64,000 nt of DNA from positions 248,001 to 312,000 of the forward strand of contig POWY01000001.1 in assembly GCA_003044455.1 (NCBI GenBank), given 5' to 3'. A program made the translations under genes and the position numbers. This DNA comes from Neisseria bergeri (GTDB lineage: Bacteria; Pseudomonadota; Gammaproteobacteria; Burkholderiales; Neisseriaceae). Under the pieces are notes generated by a model. It did not search any database, was not told the DNA's origin, and worked only from the letters and a program-made list of their open reading frames with translations. The stretch's first letter is position 1; the number at the start of each line of letters is the position of its first letter. Shown here piece after piece: positions 6,007 to 14,409 of the stretch.

Positions 6007-7629
6007 ATGAAAAATAAAGAATTTCTCAAATCTCTTGCCACCCTTGCCGCCAGTCTGCGCCAAGTCATCGAAGCGGAAGTGGACGGCTTCGATGCGTCGC
6101 CAAAGGCTATTGCTGCACGCCGTGCCAAGGTATTTGACCCGGCAGGCGGTTACGAATATTTCGTAAATACCTACTTCCCCCATTATATCCGCTCGCCTGA
6201 GAAATCCGAACTGCATGCGTTTTTATTCAGCCGTCTGCCGGAGATTATCCGCTCCCCCAAAGGGGAAAATGAGGCGGTGGGTGCGCCGCGCGGCGAGGGT
6301 AAATCGACGCAGGTTACCCAGCTGTTTACGCTATGGTGTATTGTGACAGGCCAAAAACATTATGCCGTTATTGTGATGGACAGTATCGACCAAGCGTATC
6401 CGATGCTGGAGGCCATTAAGGCAGAACTTGAGTTTAACCCGCGCCTGAAAACCGACTTCCCGGAAGTCTGCGGGCAAGGCCGTGTATGGCAGGCCGGTAC
6501 GATTGTGACGGCCAATGACGTTAAGGTGCAAGTGGCCGGTAGCGGTAAAAAGCTGCGCGGTTTGCGTCACGGCCCTTACCGTCCTGACTTAACTGTTTTG
6601 GACGATATTGAGAATGACGAGCAAGTCCGCAACCCCGAACAGCGCGACAAGCTCAATGCGTGGCTGACTAAGACTGTATTGCCTCTGGGCGGGGTCGGTC
6701 AGAAATACGATGTGATTTATATCGGCACGATTTTGCATTACGACAGCGTACTTAACCGCACTTTGAATAACCCGTTTTGGCACGGTATTAAGTTTAAGGC
6801 GATGAAACGCTGGCCCGACCGCATGGATTTGTGGGACAGGTGGGAGGAACTTTTCCGAAACGACGGCGAGATGGTGGCCGAGGCGTTTTATCTCGCCAAT
6901 AAAGACGAGATGGAGCGCGGTGCGCAAACAAGCTGGGCGGCTCGCGGCGTACTCGCGCTGATGAAAATCCGCGCCCGTGACGGCCATGCGACGTTTGATT
7001 CGGAATATCAGAATGATCCGGTTGCTGGTGAGGCCGCTCCGTTTGCGAACAGCCTGAATTTTTGGGTCAATCGTGATTCGGATTGGATTTTTTATGGTGC
7101 GTGCGACCCGAGTTTGGGCAAGGCCGGCAACAGCCGTGACCCGTCTGCGTTGTGTATCGGCGGGTACAACCGTCGCACGGGTGTGTTGGATGTGGTGGAG
7201 GCTCTGATTAAGAAACGCCTGCCGGACAAGATTATTTCCGACATTATCGAACTGCAACGGCGGTACCGCTGTGTGTTGTGGGGCATTGAGACGGTGCAGT
7301 TTCAGGAGTTTTTAAAGACTGAGCTGGTCAAACGCGGCGCGGCTGCCGGTATCCCGATTCCGGCACGCGGCATTAAGCCGAGTGCGGACAAGTTGCTCCG
7401 TATTGAAAGCCTGCAGCCGTATATGCAAAACGGTCAAATCCGTTTGCACGCCAGTCAAAGCACACTGATTGACCAATTCCGCCATTTTCCGATGGCAGAC
7501 CATGACGACGGCCCTGATGCCGTGCATATGCTGTGGGGCTTGGTTCAAAGCAGCGCGACTGTCGGCGGTTATATTGCCGTGCCTAGAGAGCACGGCTTGT
7601 CCGGACGGATGGGGAGCGGCGCATGGTAA
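6007..7629 (+). CDS. Large terminase subunit (Mu gp28-like)
   Basis: This 540-residue DNA-packaging motor has a Walker A-like GAPRGEGKST at about residues 91-100 and a Walker B-like LTVLDDIEND at about 195-204, forming the N-terminal ATPase. The C-terminal RNase H-like nuclease begins near residue 363 (YGACDPSLGKAG) and includes the late acidic motif DHDDGPDAVHM. ATG 6007 was chosen over an upstream in-frame codon at 5929, which would run through the minus-strand gene. The ribosome binding site is weak. The downstream portal gene confirms the order. Confidence 0.9.
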   Translation: MKNKEFLKSLATLAASLRQVIEAEVDGFDASPKAIAARRAKVFDPAGGYEYFVNTYFPHYIRSPEKSELHAFLFSRLPEIIRSPKGENEAVGAPRGEGKSTQVTQLFTLWCIVTGQKHYAVIVMDSIDQAYPMLEAIKAELEFNPRLKTDFPEVCGQGRVWQAGTIVTANDVKVQVAGSGKKLRGLRHGPYRPDLTVLDDIENDEQVRNPEQRDKLNAWLTKTVLPLGGVGQKYDVIYIGTILHYDSVLNRTLNNPFWHGIKFKAMKRWPDRMDLWDRWEELFRNDGEMVAEAFYLANKDEMERGAQTSWAARGVLALMKIRARDGHATFDSEYQNDPVAGEAAPFANSLNFWVNRDSDWIFYGACDPSLGKAGNSRDPSALCIGGYNRRTGVLDVVEALIKKRLPDKIISDIIELQRRYRCVLWGIETVQFQEFLKTELVKRGAAAGIPIPARGIKPSADKLLRIESLQPYMQNGQIRLHASQSTLIDQFRHFPMADHDDGPDAVHMLWGLVQSSATVGGYIAVPREHGLSGRMGSGAW

Positions 7630-7676
7630 AACTGACACGGGATATAGCCTGCTAAGGAGCGGCACGGCTGAAAATG

Positions 7677-7700
7677 GGGCAAGTTTAACTTGCCCTTTTT
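7677..7700 (+). terminator. Palindromic hairpin in the portal leader
   Basis: GGGCAAGTT and AACTTGCCC are separated by one base and followed by TTTTT, just before the portal start at 7706. It could act as an attenuator or translational control. The portal gene has no visible Shine-Dalgarno sequence because this hairpin occupies its place. Confidence 0.45.
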
Positions 7701-7705
7701 ACGTC

Positions 7706-9259
7706 ATGAAAAACCTACTCCGTGCGTTGTTTAGTAAAGCCGCACCTAAAACGCCCGATAAACCATCCCAAACGGCGGATATCGTTAAAAACCGCACTAC
7801 CCATGAGCATCCGAGCAAAGGGCTGACTCCGCAGTCGCTCCATCGGATTTTAGAAGATGCGGAAAACGGCGATATTCAGGCACAGTCCGAACTCTTTGCC
7901 GATATTGAGGAGAAGGACGGCCATATCTTTTCGGAGATGAGCAAACGCAAGCGCGCGGTAATCGGCTTGGATTGGAATATTGTTCCGCCTCCGAACAGCG
8001 GCGAAGCGGAACGGAAGCTGGCCGAAGAGGTTGATGGCTGGCTCAATCAGATGACCGATTTAGAGGATATGATGTTTGACCTTTTGGACGCGGTCGGACA
8101 CGGCTTCTCCTGCGTGGAAATCGAATGGGAAAACCTTGGTTCGTTATGGTTGCCCAAGGCATTCCATCATCGTCCGCAGGCTTGGTTTAAAGTCAATACG
8201 ATGGATGAGGTGTTGCTGCGCAAAGACGGCAACCCTGACGGAGAAAAGTTGTGGGATTTGGGCTGGATTGTCCATAAGCACCGCAGCCGTTCGGGTATTT
8301 TGGCAAGAAGCGGTTTGATGCGCACGCTGGTGTGGCCGTATCTGTTTAAAAATTACTCGGTGCGTGATTTGGCCGAGTTTTTGGAGATTTACGGCCTGCC
8401 GACCCGAATCGGTAAATATGCCTCCGGTGCGGACGACAAAGATAAGCTCACCCTTTTGAATGCGGTGCGCGAAATCGGCCATAACGCGGCGGGGATTATT
8501 CCTGAAACCATGCAGATTGAGCTGCTCAACGCGGCCAATGGCAGCGCGGACCCGTTTCAGGCAATGATTGATTGGGCAGATAAAACGTCTTCAAAAGCGA
8601 TTTTAGGCGGCACGCTGACCAGCCAGGCTGACGGCAAGACTGCTACCAATGCGCTGGGGCAAATCCATAACGAGGTGCGCCATGATTTGCTGGTGTCCGA
8701 TGCCAAACAACTGGCCGGCACATTGACGCGCCAATTGATCCTGCCATTGTTGCAGCTTAATAAAGGCAATGTCGATGTTTCACGTCTGCCGCGCTTTGTG
8801 TTCGATACGCAATTACCCGAAGATTTGACGGCGTACTCCGACTCTTTGCCTAAATTGGTGGAAATCGGCATGAAGATTCCGTTGTCGTGGGCGCAGGAAA
8901 AATTGGCCATTCCTTTAGCTTCCGGAGACGAGCCGGTATTGGCTTTTCAAACCGATGTTAAAACAGATTTAAAAAGTGCCCCGCTAAGCTACCGCCGTGT
9001 GGCTTTGAGTAAATCGGGCGAGATTGTCGGCGCGGCGCAGGTGGATTTAGACAATGCGGACTTGAGCAAGGTGGCCTTGCCGGAAATGATTGAGCCGTTT
9101 TTACGCGGCTTAGGCCAGGCTTTGGCCGAGGGCGACAGTTATGAGGATGTGCAGGAGCGCCTGCTGCGCGTTTATCCCGAGCTGACTGCCGGGCAATTTC
9201 AGACGGCCTTGGCGCGTGTGGTTTTTGTGTCGGACTTATGGGGACGGATGAATGGCTGA
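7706..9259 (+). CDS. Portal protein (DUF935, Mu gp29)
   Basis: This 517-residue product forms the dodecameric ring through which DNA enters the head. Family features are the N-terminal SLHRILEDAENGDIQAQSEL, the KRAVIGLDWNIVPP segment near residue 90, and the central GKYASGADDKDKL. Start ATG 7706 gives the usual family length; a longer frame opens at 7469 but runs through the terminase end. The stop overlaps the MuF start. It is the second gene of the head block after the terminase. Confidence 0.9.
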   Translation: MKNLLRALFSKAAPKTPDKPSQTADIVKNRTTHEHPSKGLTPQSLHRILEDAENGDIQAQSELFADIEEKDGHIFSEMSKRKRAVIGLDWNIVPPPNSGEAERKLAEEVDGWLNQMTDLEDMMFDLLDAVGHGFSCVEIEWENLGSLWLPKAFHHRPQAWFKVNTMDEVLLRKDGNPDGEKLWDLGWIVHKHRSRSGILARSGLMRTLVWPYLFKNYSVRDLAEFLEIYGLPTRIGKYASGADDKDKLTLLNAVREIGHNAAGIIPETMQIELLNAANGSADPFQAMIDWADKTSSKAILGGTLTSQADGKTATNALGQIHNEVRHDLLVSDAKQLAGTLTRQLILPLLQLNKGNVDVSRLPRFVFDTQLPEDLTAYSDSLPKLVEIGMKIPLSWAQEKLAIPLASGDEPVLAFQTDVKTDLKSAPLSYRRVALSKSGEIVGAAQVDLDNADLSKVALPEMIEPFLRGLGQALAEGDSYEDVQERLLRVYPELTAGQFQTALARVVFVSDLWGRMNG

Positions 9260-10598
9260 TTTGAGCTACGCATTCGGCCTCGAGCCTGAACAGGCCGTCA
9301 AGTATTTTGAGGGACTGGGCTTTAATGTGCCGCCCGATTGGAAAGTAACGTGGAACGAAGCGCAGGCTAAGGCACGGGCGATTGCGGGCATTCACAAGCA
9401 GGATATTGCCGCACAAATCCACGGTGCTTTGTATGAAAGCCTGAAAAACGGTACGTCATTTGAGAAATTCCGTGATGATGTGGTAGGCCGTCTGAAACAG
9501 CATGATTGGCAGCTGCTGAAAGATGGCGACATTGTGAATGCCAACACCGGCGAAGTAGGCGGTAAAGGCATCACGCGGCATCGACTGGAAACCATTTTCC
9601 GTACGCAAATGCAGTCGGCTTATATGGCTGGGCATTGGCAGGCTCTTGAAGATGGTCGAAACTCTGCGCCCTGGCTGCAGTATTCGGCCATTCTTGACAG
9701 CCGTACCCGACAAAGCCACGCTGCGGCGCATGGCGCGGTGTATCACATCGACGACCCGTTTTGGAATTACTTCTACCCGCCCAACGGCTTCAACTGCCGC
9801 TGTACCGTACGGGCGTTTTCAGACCGTGATTTGAAGCGGCGCAATCTGCTGCCGCAAAAGGCACAACTGGAAGATACGGAAGTGGTGGTCAACCGCAAGG
9901 GCGACACCCGCCCGGCCAAGGCAGTGAAGCTGGCCGACGGCAGCCGCTTTTATACTGATGCAGGTTTTCAGAACAATGTGGGTAAAAGCCATTTGGCCAA
10001 CTTGGGGCAATTGCAGATGCAGCGTGCAGTGGAACTGCCGCCGAAGCTGGCAAGCGTGGCGATTCAGACGGCCTTAAAACAGCCCGATTTGATGCGGGCG
10101 GTGTCGCAACAGGCGGCGCAAATGGTGCGGCGGGTAGATGCGGAAAAAGTAGCGCGCGGGAAAACGCTGTATGTGGGCGCATTGACCCTACCCGTGTTAG
10201 ATGCATTGGCGGTAAGGCAAATCTATCCGCAATCCGCCGTGATTTCGATGAGCGACGAACGGGTATTGCACGCTTTGCGCGACAAGAAGGTCAAGCCGCT
10301 GCCGGTGTCATTTTGGGAGCAGATACCCGAACTGCTGCAAGAACCGGAGCAGATTTTATTAGGCAAGGCGGGACGAAATGACGATGCCAAACAGTTTTTG
10401 GCATTTGTGTATCCGCTGCCGGCAGGCAAGGGGAAGCTGGTGGTAACGCTGGACTATGATGTAAAAACCCGACATCCGTTTACAGGTAAGAAAGAACATC
10501 TGACCTTGAATATGGTCAACACTGGCATGATTGCCGAAACGGATAAACAGGTGGATAGCTTACTGTACGGGTATGAAACAATATGGAAAAAGCCATAA
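9252..10598 (+). CDS. MuF minor head protein with C-terminal barnase/EndoU-type nuclease domain
   Basis: This 448-residue protein has two parts. Residues about 40-200 are the Mu gpF head-morphogenesis domain, with SAILDSRTRQSHAAAHG and the cysteine motif PPNGFNCRCTVRAF. The C-terminal part from about 300 to the end (LYVGALTLPVLDAL ... FLAFVYPLPAGKGKLVVTLD) resembles the barnase-EndoU-ColicinE5/D-RelE-like nuclease tails attached to many MuF proteins. Such proteins ride in the capsid and may deliver a toxin. No immunity gene is evident downstream, only a duplicated spacer. Nuclease assignment is by resemblance and has not been shown. Confidence 0.8.
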   Translation: MADLSYAFGLEPEQAVKYFEGLGFNVPPDWKVTWNEAQAKARAIAGIHKQDIAAQIHGALYESLKNGTSFEKFRDDVVGRLKQHDWQLLKDGDIVNANTGEVGGKGITRHRLETIFRTQMQSAYMAGHWQALEDGRNSAPWLQYSAILDSRTRQSHAAAHGAVYHIDDPFWNYFYPPNGFNCRCTVRAFSDRDLKRRNLLPQKAQLEDTEVVVNRKGDTRPAKAVKLADGSRFYTDAGFQNNVGKSHLANLGQLQMQRAVELPPKLASVAIQTALKQPDLMRAVSQQAAQMVRRVDAEKVARGKTLYVGALTLPVLDALAVRQIYPQSAVISMSDERVLHALRDKKVKPLPVSFWEQIPELLQEPEQILLGKAGRNDDAKQFLAFVYPLPAGKGKLVVTLDYDVKTRHPFTGKKEHLTLNMVNTGMIAETDKQVDSLLYGYETIWKKP

Positions 10599-10602
10599 AA
10601 CT

Positions 10603-10704
10603 CTTTGCCTGATTCGAACAGGATAATACGCGACACGGTAACGTGGCCGTAACCTTTCCAGTAGGAAACCCGAGTTTTACGGCATTAAGGACAATATACT
10701 GATG
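10603..10704 (+). repeat. Direct repeat copy 1 between MuF and gpG
   Basis: It begins CTTTGCCTGATTCGAACAGG (10603-10622) and ends ATTAAGGACAATATACTGATG (see 10684-10704). Copy 2 lies 123-125 bases downstream. The ends are well conserved and the middle has diverged. The repeat core CCTGATTCGAACAGG is itself an imperfect palindrome. Confidence 0.7.
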
Positions 10705-10727
10705 GGGAGAAATAACCAAGTTGGCGG

Positions 10728-10827
10728 CTTTGCCTGATTCGAACAGGATAAAACAGCAGATAAACCACCGAGGCCATTCCGGTTGGCGACCCGCCGACAA
10801 CTTGGCATTGAGGATAATATACTGATG
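10728..10827 (+). repeat. Direct repeat copy 2, supplying the gpG start
   Basis: It begins CTTTGCCTGATTCGAACAGG and ends AGGATAATATACTGATG, whose ATG (10825) starts the gpG gene. Copy 1 ends in the same way but its ATG opens an 11-codon frame only. The arrangement suggests tandem duplication of a leader or loss of a gene between the copies. Confidence 0.7.
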
Positions 10828-11319
10828 ATCGAGATAAAAATCAACACAGATGCACTACAAAACGGCTTAAATACCATTGCGCAACGTACAAGCAACACCC
10901 GGCCATTGATGACGCAGCTTGCCCGCATCATGCGCAACGCTGTGCTGGACAACTTCGAGGCAGGAGGCCGCCCCGCGTGGGCTCCGCGCAAATATCCGTC
11001 CGCGCGTGAGGGATCGGGGTTGTTGCAGGCCAGCGGGCGTTTGCGCAATTCGATTACGCAGGACAGTACGTCCACGGAAGCGGTGGTCGGTACCAATGTG
11101 GAATATGCGGCCATTCATCACTTCGGCGGACAAACTGCACCGCATACGATATTGCCGAAAAAAGGCAAAGCCTTAAAATTCGGCGGACGGCTTGCCAAAC
11201 GCGTCAATCACCCCGGCAGTAAGATTCCCGCACGTCCGTTTATGGTTCTCCAACCTGACGACGAACAGGCTTTAGTCGATGCGGTAAATGATTACTTGGA
11301 TGCCGCTCTCGGCAATTAA
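10825..11319 (+). CDS. Virion morphogenesis protein (Mu gpG family)
   Basis: This 164-residue protein belongs to the phage virion morphogenesis family thought to complete the tail or head-tail joint. Recognisable parts are the N-terminal IEIKINTDALQNGLNTIAQR, the segment GGRPAWAPRKYPSAREGSGLLQ near residues 49-70, and the C-terminal IPARPFMVLQPDDEQALVDAV. ATG 10825 is preceded by GAGGATAA. It is closed by a terminator, making it the last gene of this head sub-operon before the protease gene. Confidence 0.85.
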   Translation: MIEIKINTDALQNGLNTIAQRTSNTRPLMTQLARIMRNAVLDNFEAGGRPAWAPRKYPSAREGSGLLQASGRLRNSITQDSTSTEAVVGTNVEYAAIHHFGGQTAPHTILPKKGKALKFGGRLAKRVNHPGSKIPARPFMVLQPDDEQALVDAVNDYLDAALGN

Positions 11320-11322
11320 AAC

Positions 11323-11357
11323 AAAAGCCGTCTGAAATTGCACACAGACGGCTTTTA
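11323..11357 (+). terminator. DUS-like inverted-repeat terminator after gpG
   Basis: AAAAGCCGTCTG pairs with CAGACGGCTTTT around a ten-base loop. The 180 bases that follow, to the protease start, contain no gene but hold TTTAAA-type motifs at 11393-11447. Confidence 0.85.
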
Positions 11358-11515
11358 TACACCTTTCCCTTATCCACCCTTTCCCGAAACGTTTAAATCA
11401 ATCTGTGATGGGCTTAAAAGGCTTCTGAAACGGTTTTAAACATACTCTCTTTTCCATTCTCCGATATTTCTCATTTTCGTTCCTTACTGACAGTGATTCA
11501 GCCTCTTGTGCCGGC

Positions 11516-12592
11516 TTGACGGTTCATGATTCGGCAATGGATACAAAAACCTTTCTTGCCGCCTTATCTGCCGCCAAAGTCGGAAATACGGACGGCCTTA
11601 TCAAAATCGTACCCAAAGGTCAATTTGCACCAGTCGACGGACGCACCGATACAGGCGTGGCGCACTGGACGATGACTGCCTCTTTGGCGCAGCAAATCAT
11701 TGCCGCCTTTGATGCCGGACAAACAGACCTTGTTGTGGACTACGAACACGCCACACTGAAAGCTGCAGAAACCGGACAGCAAAATCCTGCTGCCGGTTGG
11801 ATCAGCAAATATGTGTGGGATGACGATCGCGGTCTGATGGGCGAAGTGAAATGGACACAACGCGCAAAAGACATGATAGACAGCGGCGAATACCGCTATC
11901 TGTCGCCGGTTCTCGAATACGACACATTGGGCAATGTGCGCGGGCTGCACAGTGTGGCGTTGACCAATTCGCCTGCGCTGGACGGCATGGCTCTGGCTGC
12001 ATTGAGCCGCCAAAACTCTATCAACCCCAAACAGGAAACCAGTATGAACAAGGAAGCTTTAATCAAGCTCTTGGGCTTGGCGGCAGATGCCGACGATAAA
12101 GCCATTGAAGCGGCTTTGGCCGAAGCACAAGAAAAGCTGGGCGGTAAAACGCTGGCCGAAGCACTGGCCGAACACAAAAACGAACCGCAAGGCGGCGAAG
12201 GCGGTAAAGGCGATGCCGGCAAGCCCGAAGATAATCCGCAAGGCGGTAATGCCGAAGACGGCGAAGTTGCCGAGCTGAAAGCCCAAGTAGCTGCGTTGAG
12301 TAAGAAAGTGATTGCAATGGAAGTGGGCGGCACTTCAGACGGCCTGATCCGTGCAGCACTCTCAGACGGCCGCCTGCTGCCGCACCAAGAAGCATCTGCA
12401 CGCCAATTGGCTGCTAAAGACCCGGAGGCATTTAAGAATCTGATGGAAGGCAGTTTGAAGTTGGCCGCGTTGAGTAAAACGCAAACTGGCGGCAAAGGCG
12501 CCCAAGGCGGTGAGCCTGCGTTGACTCCGGAAGAAATCGAAGTAGCCAGGCAATTGGGTATTTCGGCCACAGATTATCAAAAAGCCAAATAA
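11516..12592 (+). CDS. Mu I-like prohead protease, with internal scaffold
   Basis: This 358-residue protein matches Mu I. The N-terminal half is the protease: DLVVDYEHATLKAAETG (family histidine near residue 82), NPAAGWISKYVWDDDRG and YLSPVLEYDTLGNVRGLHSV. The C-terminal half is a helical scaffold with a Gly/Asp/Glu-rich linker. The start is uncertain: TTG 11516 or ATG 11537, neither with a good ribosome binding site, and the frame is open further upstream without a start. The protease processes the scaffold during capsid maturation. Confidence 0.8.
   Translation: MTVHDSAMDTKTFLAALSAAKVGNTDGLIKIVPKGQFAPVDGRTDTGVAHWTMTASLAQQIIAAFDAGQTDLVVDYEHATLKAAETGQQNPAAGWISKYVWDDDRGLMGEVKWTQRAKDMIDSGEYRYLSPVLEYDTLGNVRGLHSVALTNSPALDGMALAALSRQNSINPKQETSMNKEALIKLLGLAADADDKAIEAALAEAQEKLGGKTLAEALAEHKNEPQGGEGGKGDAGKPEDNPQGGNAEDGEVAELKAQVAALSKKVIAMEVGGTSDGLIRAALSDGRLLPHQEASARQLAAKDPEAFKNLMEGSLKLAALSKTQTGGKGAQGGEPALTPEEIEVARQLGISATDYQKAK
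12044..12592 (+). other. Internal in-frame start for the capsid scaffold (Mu Z-like)
   Basis: ATG 12044 lies inside the protease gene in the same frame and follows CAGGAAACC, a credible ribosome binding site. It would give a 182-residue protein starting MNKEALIKLLGLAADADDK, the scaffold part alone. In Mu the scaffold Z is made in the same way from within I. Translation from this site is inferred. Confidence 0.6.
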
Positions 12593-12614
12593 GGCTTTAA
12601 ACAAGGATTAAACC

Positions 12615-13517
12615 ATGATTATCACTCCAGATACCCTGAAGGCGCTGTTTACCGGCTTTAAGAAAAACTTCCAAGACGGCCTGAAAATGGCGGATAGCCA
12701 ATACAAGGAAATCGCCACCGTCATCCCGTCTTCCACGGCTTCCAATACTTACGGCTGGCTCGGCCAATGGCCTGCTTTCCGCGAATGGGTGGGCGACCGC
12801 GTATTCCAAGATATGAAGGCGCACGGCTATGCCATCACCAACAAGCATTTTGAAAGTTCGGTCAAGGTCAACCGCAACGACATCGAAGACGACAATGTCG
12901 GTATTTACGCGCCGATGATGACCGAGATGGGCCGTGCTTCCGCTGTTCATCCCGACGAATTGGTGTTTGCTCTGCTGAAAAACGCGCACGCTACGTTGTG
13001 TTATGACGGTCAGAACTTCTTCGACAACGACCACCCGGTATATGAAAAAGTCGATGGCACCGGTCAATCCACCACTGTATCCAATATTTTTGCCGGTACC
13101 GAAGCCGCTTGGTATTTGCTGGATACATCACGCGCCCTGAAACCTCTGATTTATCAGGAACGCAAACCTAAACAGTTCACTGCGATGACCGCCGCTACCG
13201 ACGAAGGCGTATTTATGCGCAACGAATACCGCTACGGCGTGGACGGCCGTTGTAATGTTGGTTTGGGCTTCTGGCAAATGGCGGCCAAGTCGCAAGAAAA
13301 ACTGGATGCCGCAGGTTTTGAAAAGGCTTACAACGCAATGGTCAGCCTGAAAGGCGATGGCGGCCGACCGCTGGGTATCCGCCCGAATGTACTGCTGGTT
13401 CCTCCTTCTTTGGAAAACGCCGCCAAAGAGTTGGTGGAAGGCGACCGCCTGGCGAATGGTGCGTACAACCCGAACAAAGGCAAATGCAAGGTAATCGTAT
13501 CTCCTTGGTTGCTGTAA
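12615..13517 (+). CDS. Major capsid protein (Mu gpT)
   Basis: This 300-residue major head subunit builds the icosahedral shell. Family hallmarks are the N-terminal ITPDTLKALFTGFKKNFQDG, the segment NTYGWLGQWPAFREWVGDR near residues 44-62, HFESSVKVNRNDIEDDNVG, and a C-terminus rich in KCKVIVSPWL. ATG 12615 follows AAGGATTAAACC. It lies directly after the protease/scaffold gene and is followed by a stem-loop at 13519-13558. Confidence 0.93.
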   Translation: MIITPDTLKALFTGFKKNFQDGLKMADSQYKEIATVIPSSTASNTYGWLGQWPAFREWVGDRVFQDMKAHGYAITNKHFESSVKVNRNDIEDDNVGIYAPMMTEMGRASAVHPDELVFALLKNAHATLCYDGQNFFDNDHPVYEKVDGTGQSTTVSNIFAGTEAAWYLLDTSRALKPLIYQERKPKQFTAMTAATDEGVFMRNEYRYGVDGRCNVGLGFWQMAAKSQEKLDAAGFEKAYNAMVSLKGDGGRPLGIRPNVLLVPPSLENAAKELVEGDRLANGAYNPNKGKCKVIVSPWLL

Positions 13518-13518
13518 C

Positions 13519-13558
13519 CCTTTAGATAGGCGGGCTTTGCCCGCCAAAAGGATAAAAA
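13519..13558 (+). ncRNA. Stem-loop downstream of gpT
   Basis: GGCGGGC (13529-13535) and GCCCGCC (13539-13545) form a perfect stem with a TTT loop, followed by AAAAGGATAAAAA and the next start codon. A structured RNA element called Mu-gpT-DE has been described downstream of gpT genes in Mu-like phages. This hairpin is in that place, but I cannot confirm it matches that motif. Confidence 0.4.
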
Positions 13559-13984
13559 ATGGCGAAAGTAAAAAACGAAGATGAAAAAACTGAGCAAACG
13601 GTTGGCGCAACTGTGGATGTAAATCCCGAAGACGTTAAGTTGCAGGCTTTTCTTGAGGCTGAAGTCGAAAAATTGAACACCGGGCTTGAAGCGGCGCGTG
13701 TGCGTATCGCCGAATTGGAAGCTCAATTGGAACAGGCCGCAAGAGGTGCCGTTGAAGCGGCAGAAGCGCAAGAACGCTATCAGGCAGGCGGTGAAGCGGC
13801 GGCCGATGCCGAAGTGGTTGCCGTCAAATCCAAACACGGCCATGCGTTTTGGCGCAGCGGGTATCACGTTCAGCCGCATTTTACCTTTGTGAAACGTGCC
13901 GATTTTGAGACCGAAGCGTGGGAGCGCCTGCTGGCCGAGCCGATGGCTGTTGTTTGTGAAGCCTTGCCCGTGGAGCAGGATTAA
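13559..13984 (+). CDS. HI1506-related Mu-like protein (gp35 position)
   Basis: This 141-residue protein has an acidic N-terminus, a helical coiled-coil middle (EAARVRIAELEAQLEQAARG, residues about 45-64) and a small C-terminal domain (SKHGHAFWRSGYHVQPHFTF ... AWERLLAEPMAVV). That domain resembles the HI1506-type domain found after gpT in FluMu. Translation is set by AAAAGGAT close to the preceding stem-loop. It overlaps the next gene by one base. A head-completion role is likely from position only. Confidence 0.7.
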   Translation: MAKVKNEDEKTEQTVGATVDVNPEDVKLQAFLEAEVEKLNTGLEAARVRIAELEAQLEQAARGAVEAAEAQERYQAGGEAAADAEVVAVKSKHGHAFWRSGYHVQPHFTFVKRADFETEAWERLLAEPMAVVCEALPVEQD

Positions 13985-14409
13985 TGGCTTACGCAACGGT
14001 TGCCGATTTGGTGGCGCGTTATACCGAGCCGACGATTGCAGGTCTGACCGACCTGACGCGCTTGGGCAGTGTGAACGCCGAAATCGCGCAACAAGGTTTG
14101 GATGATGCCTCTGCCGAAATCGACGGCTATCTGGCATCGCGTTATGAATTGCCGTTGCCTGCCCCTGTGCGCCTGTTGAGCCTTTATTGCTGCGACATTG
14201 CCGTTTACCGTTTGGCAACGGGCAAGCGCCAGCTGACGGAAGATATGGTGCACCGATATGAGGCGGCGGTTGCGTATCTCAAATTGGTGGCATCAGGCAA
14301 AGCTGGTTTGGGTGTGGCTGAAAATGCCGACCCCAAGCCGACCGTGCAAGGTGATGCGGTAATGTTTGCCGCCAAGGAAAAGGTGTTCGGCCGTGATAGC
14401 GTCTATTGA
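13984..14409 (+). CDS. DUF1320 protein (Mu gp36), head-tail connector
   Basis: This 141-residue protein opens MAYATVADLVARYTEPTIAG and has the family pattern of an N-terminal helix bundle followed by LDDASAEIDGYLASRYELPL. DUF1320 proteins are head-tail connector components lying between the capsid gene and DUF1834. Its start overlaps the previous stop, and its end overlaps the GTG start of the next gene by 17 bases. Confidence 0.85.
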   Translation: MAYATVADLVARYTEPTIAGLTDLTRLGSVNAEIAQQGLDDASAEIDGYLASRYELPLPAPVRLLSLYCCDIAVYRLATGKRQLTEDMVHRYEAAVAYLKLVASGKAGLGVAENADPKPTVQGDAVMFAAKEKVFGRDSVY

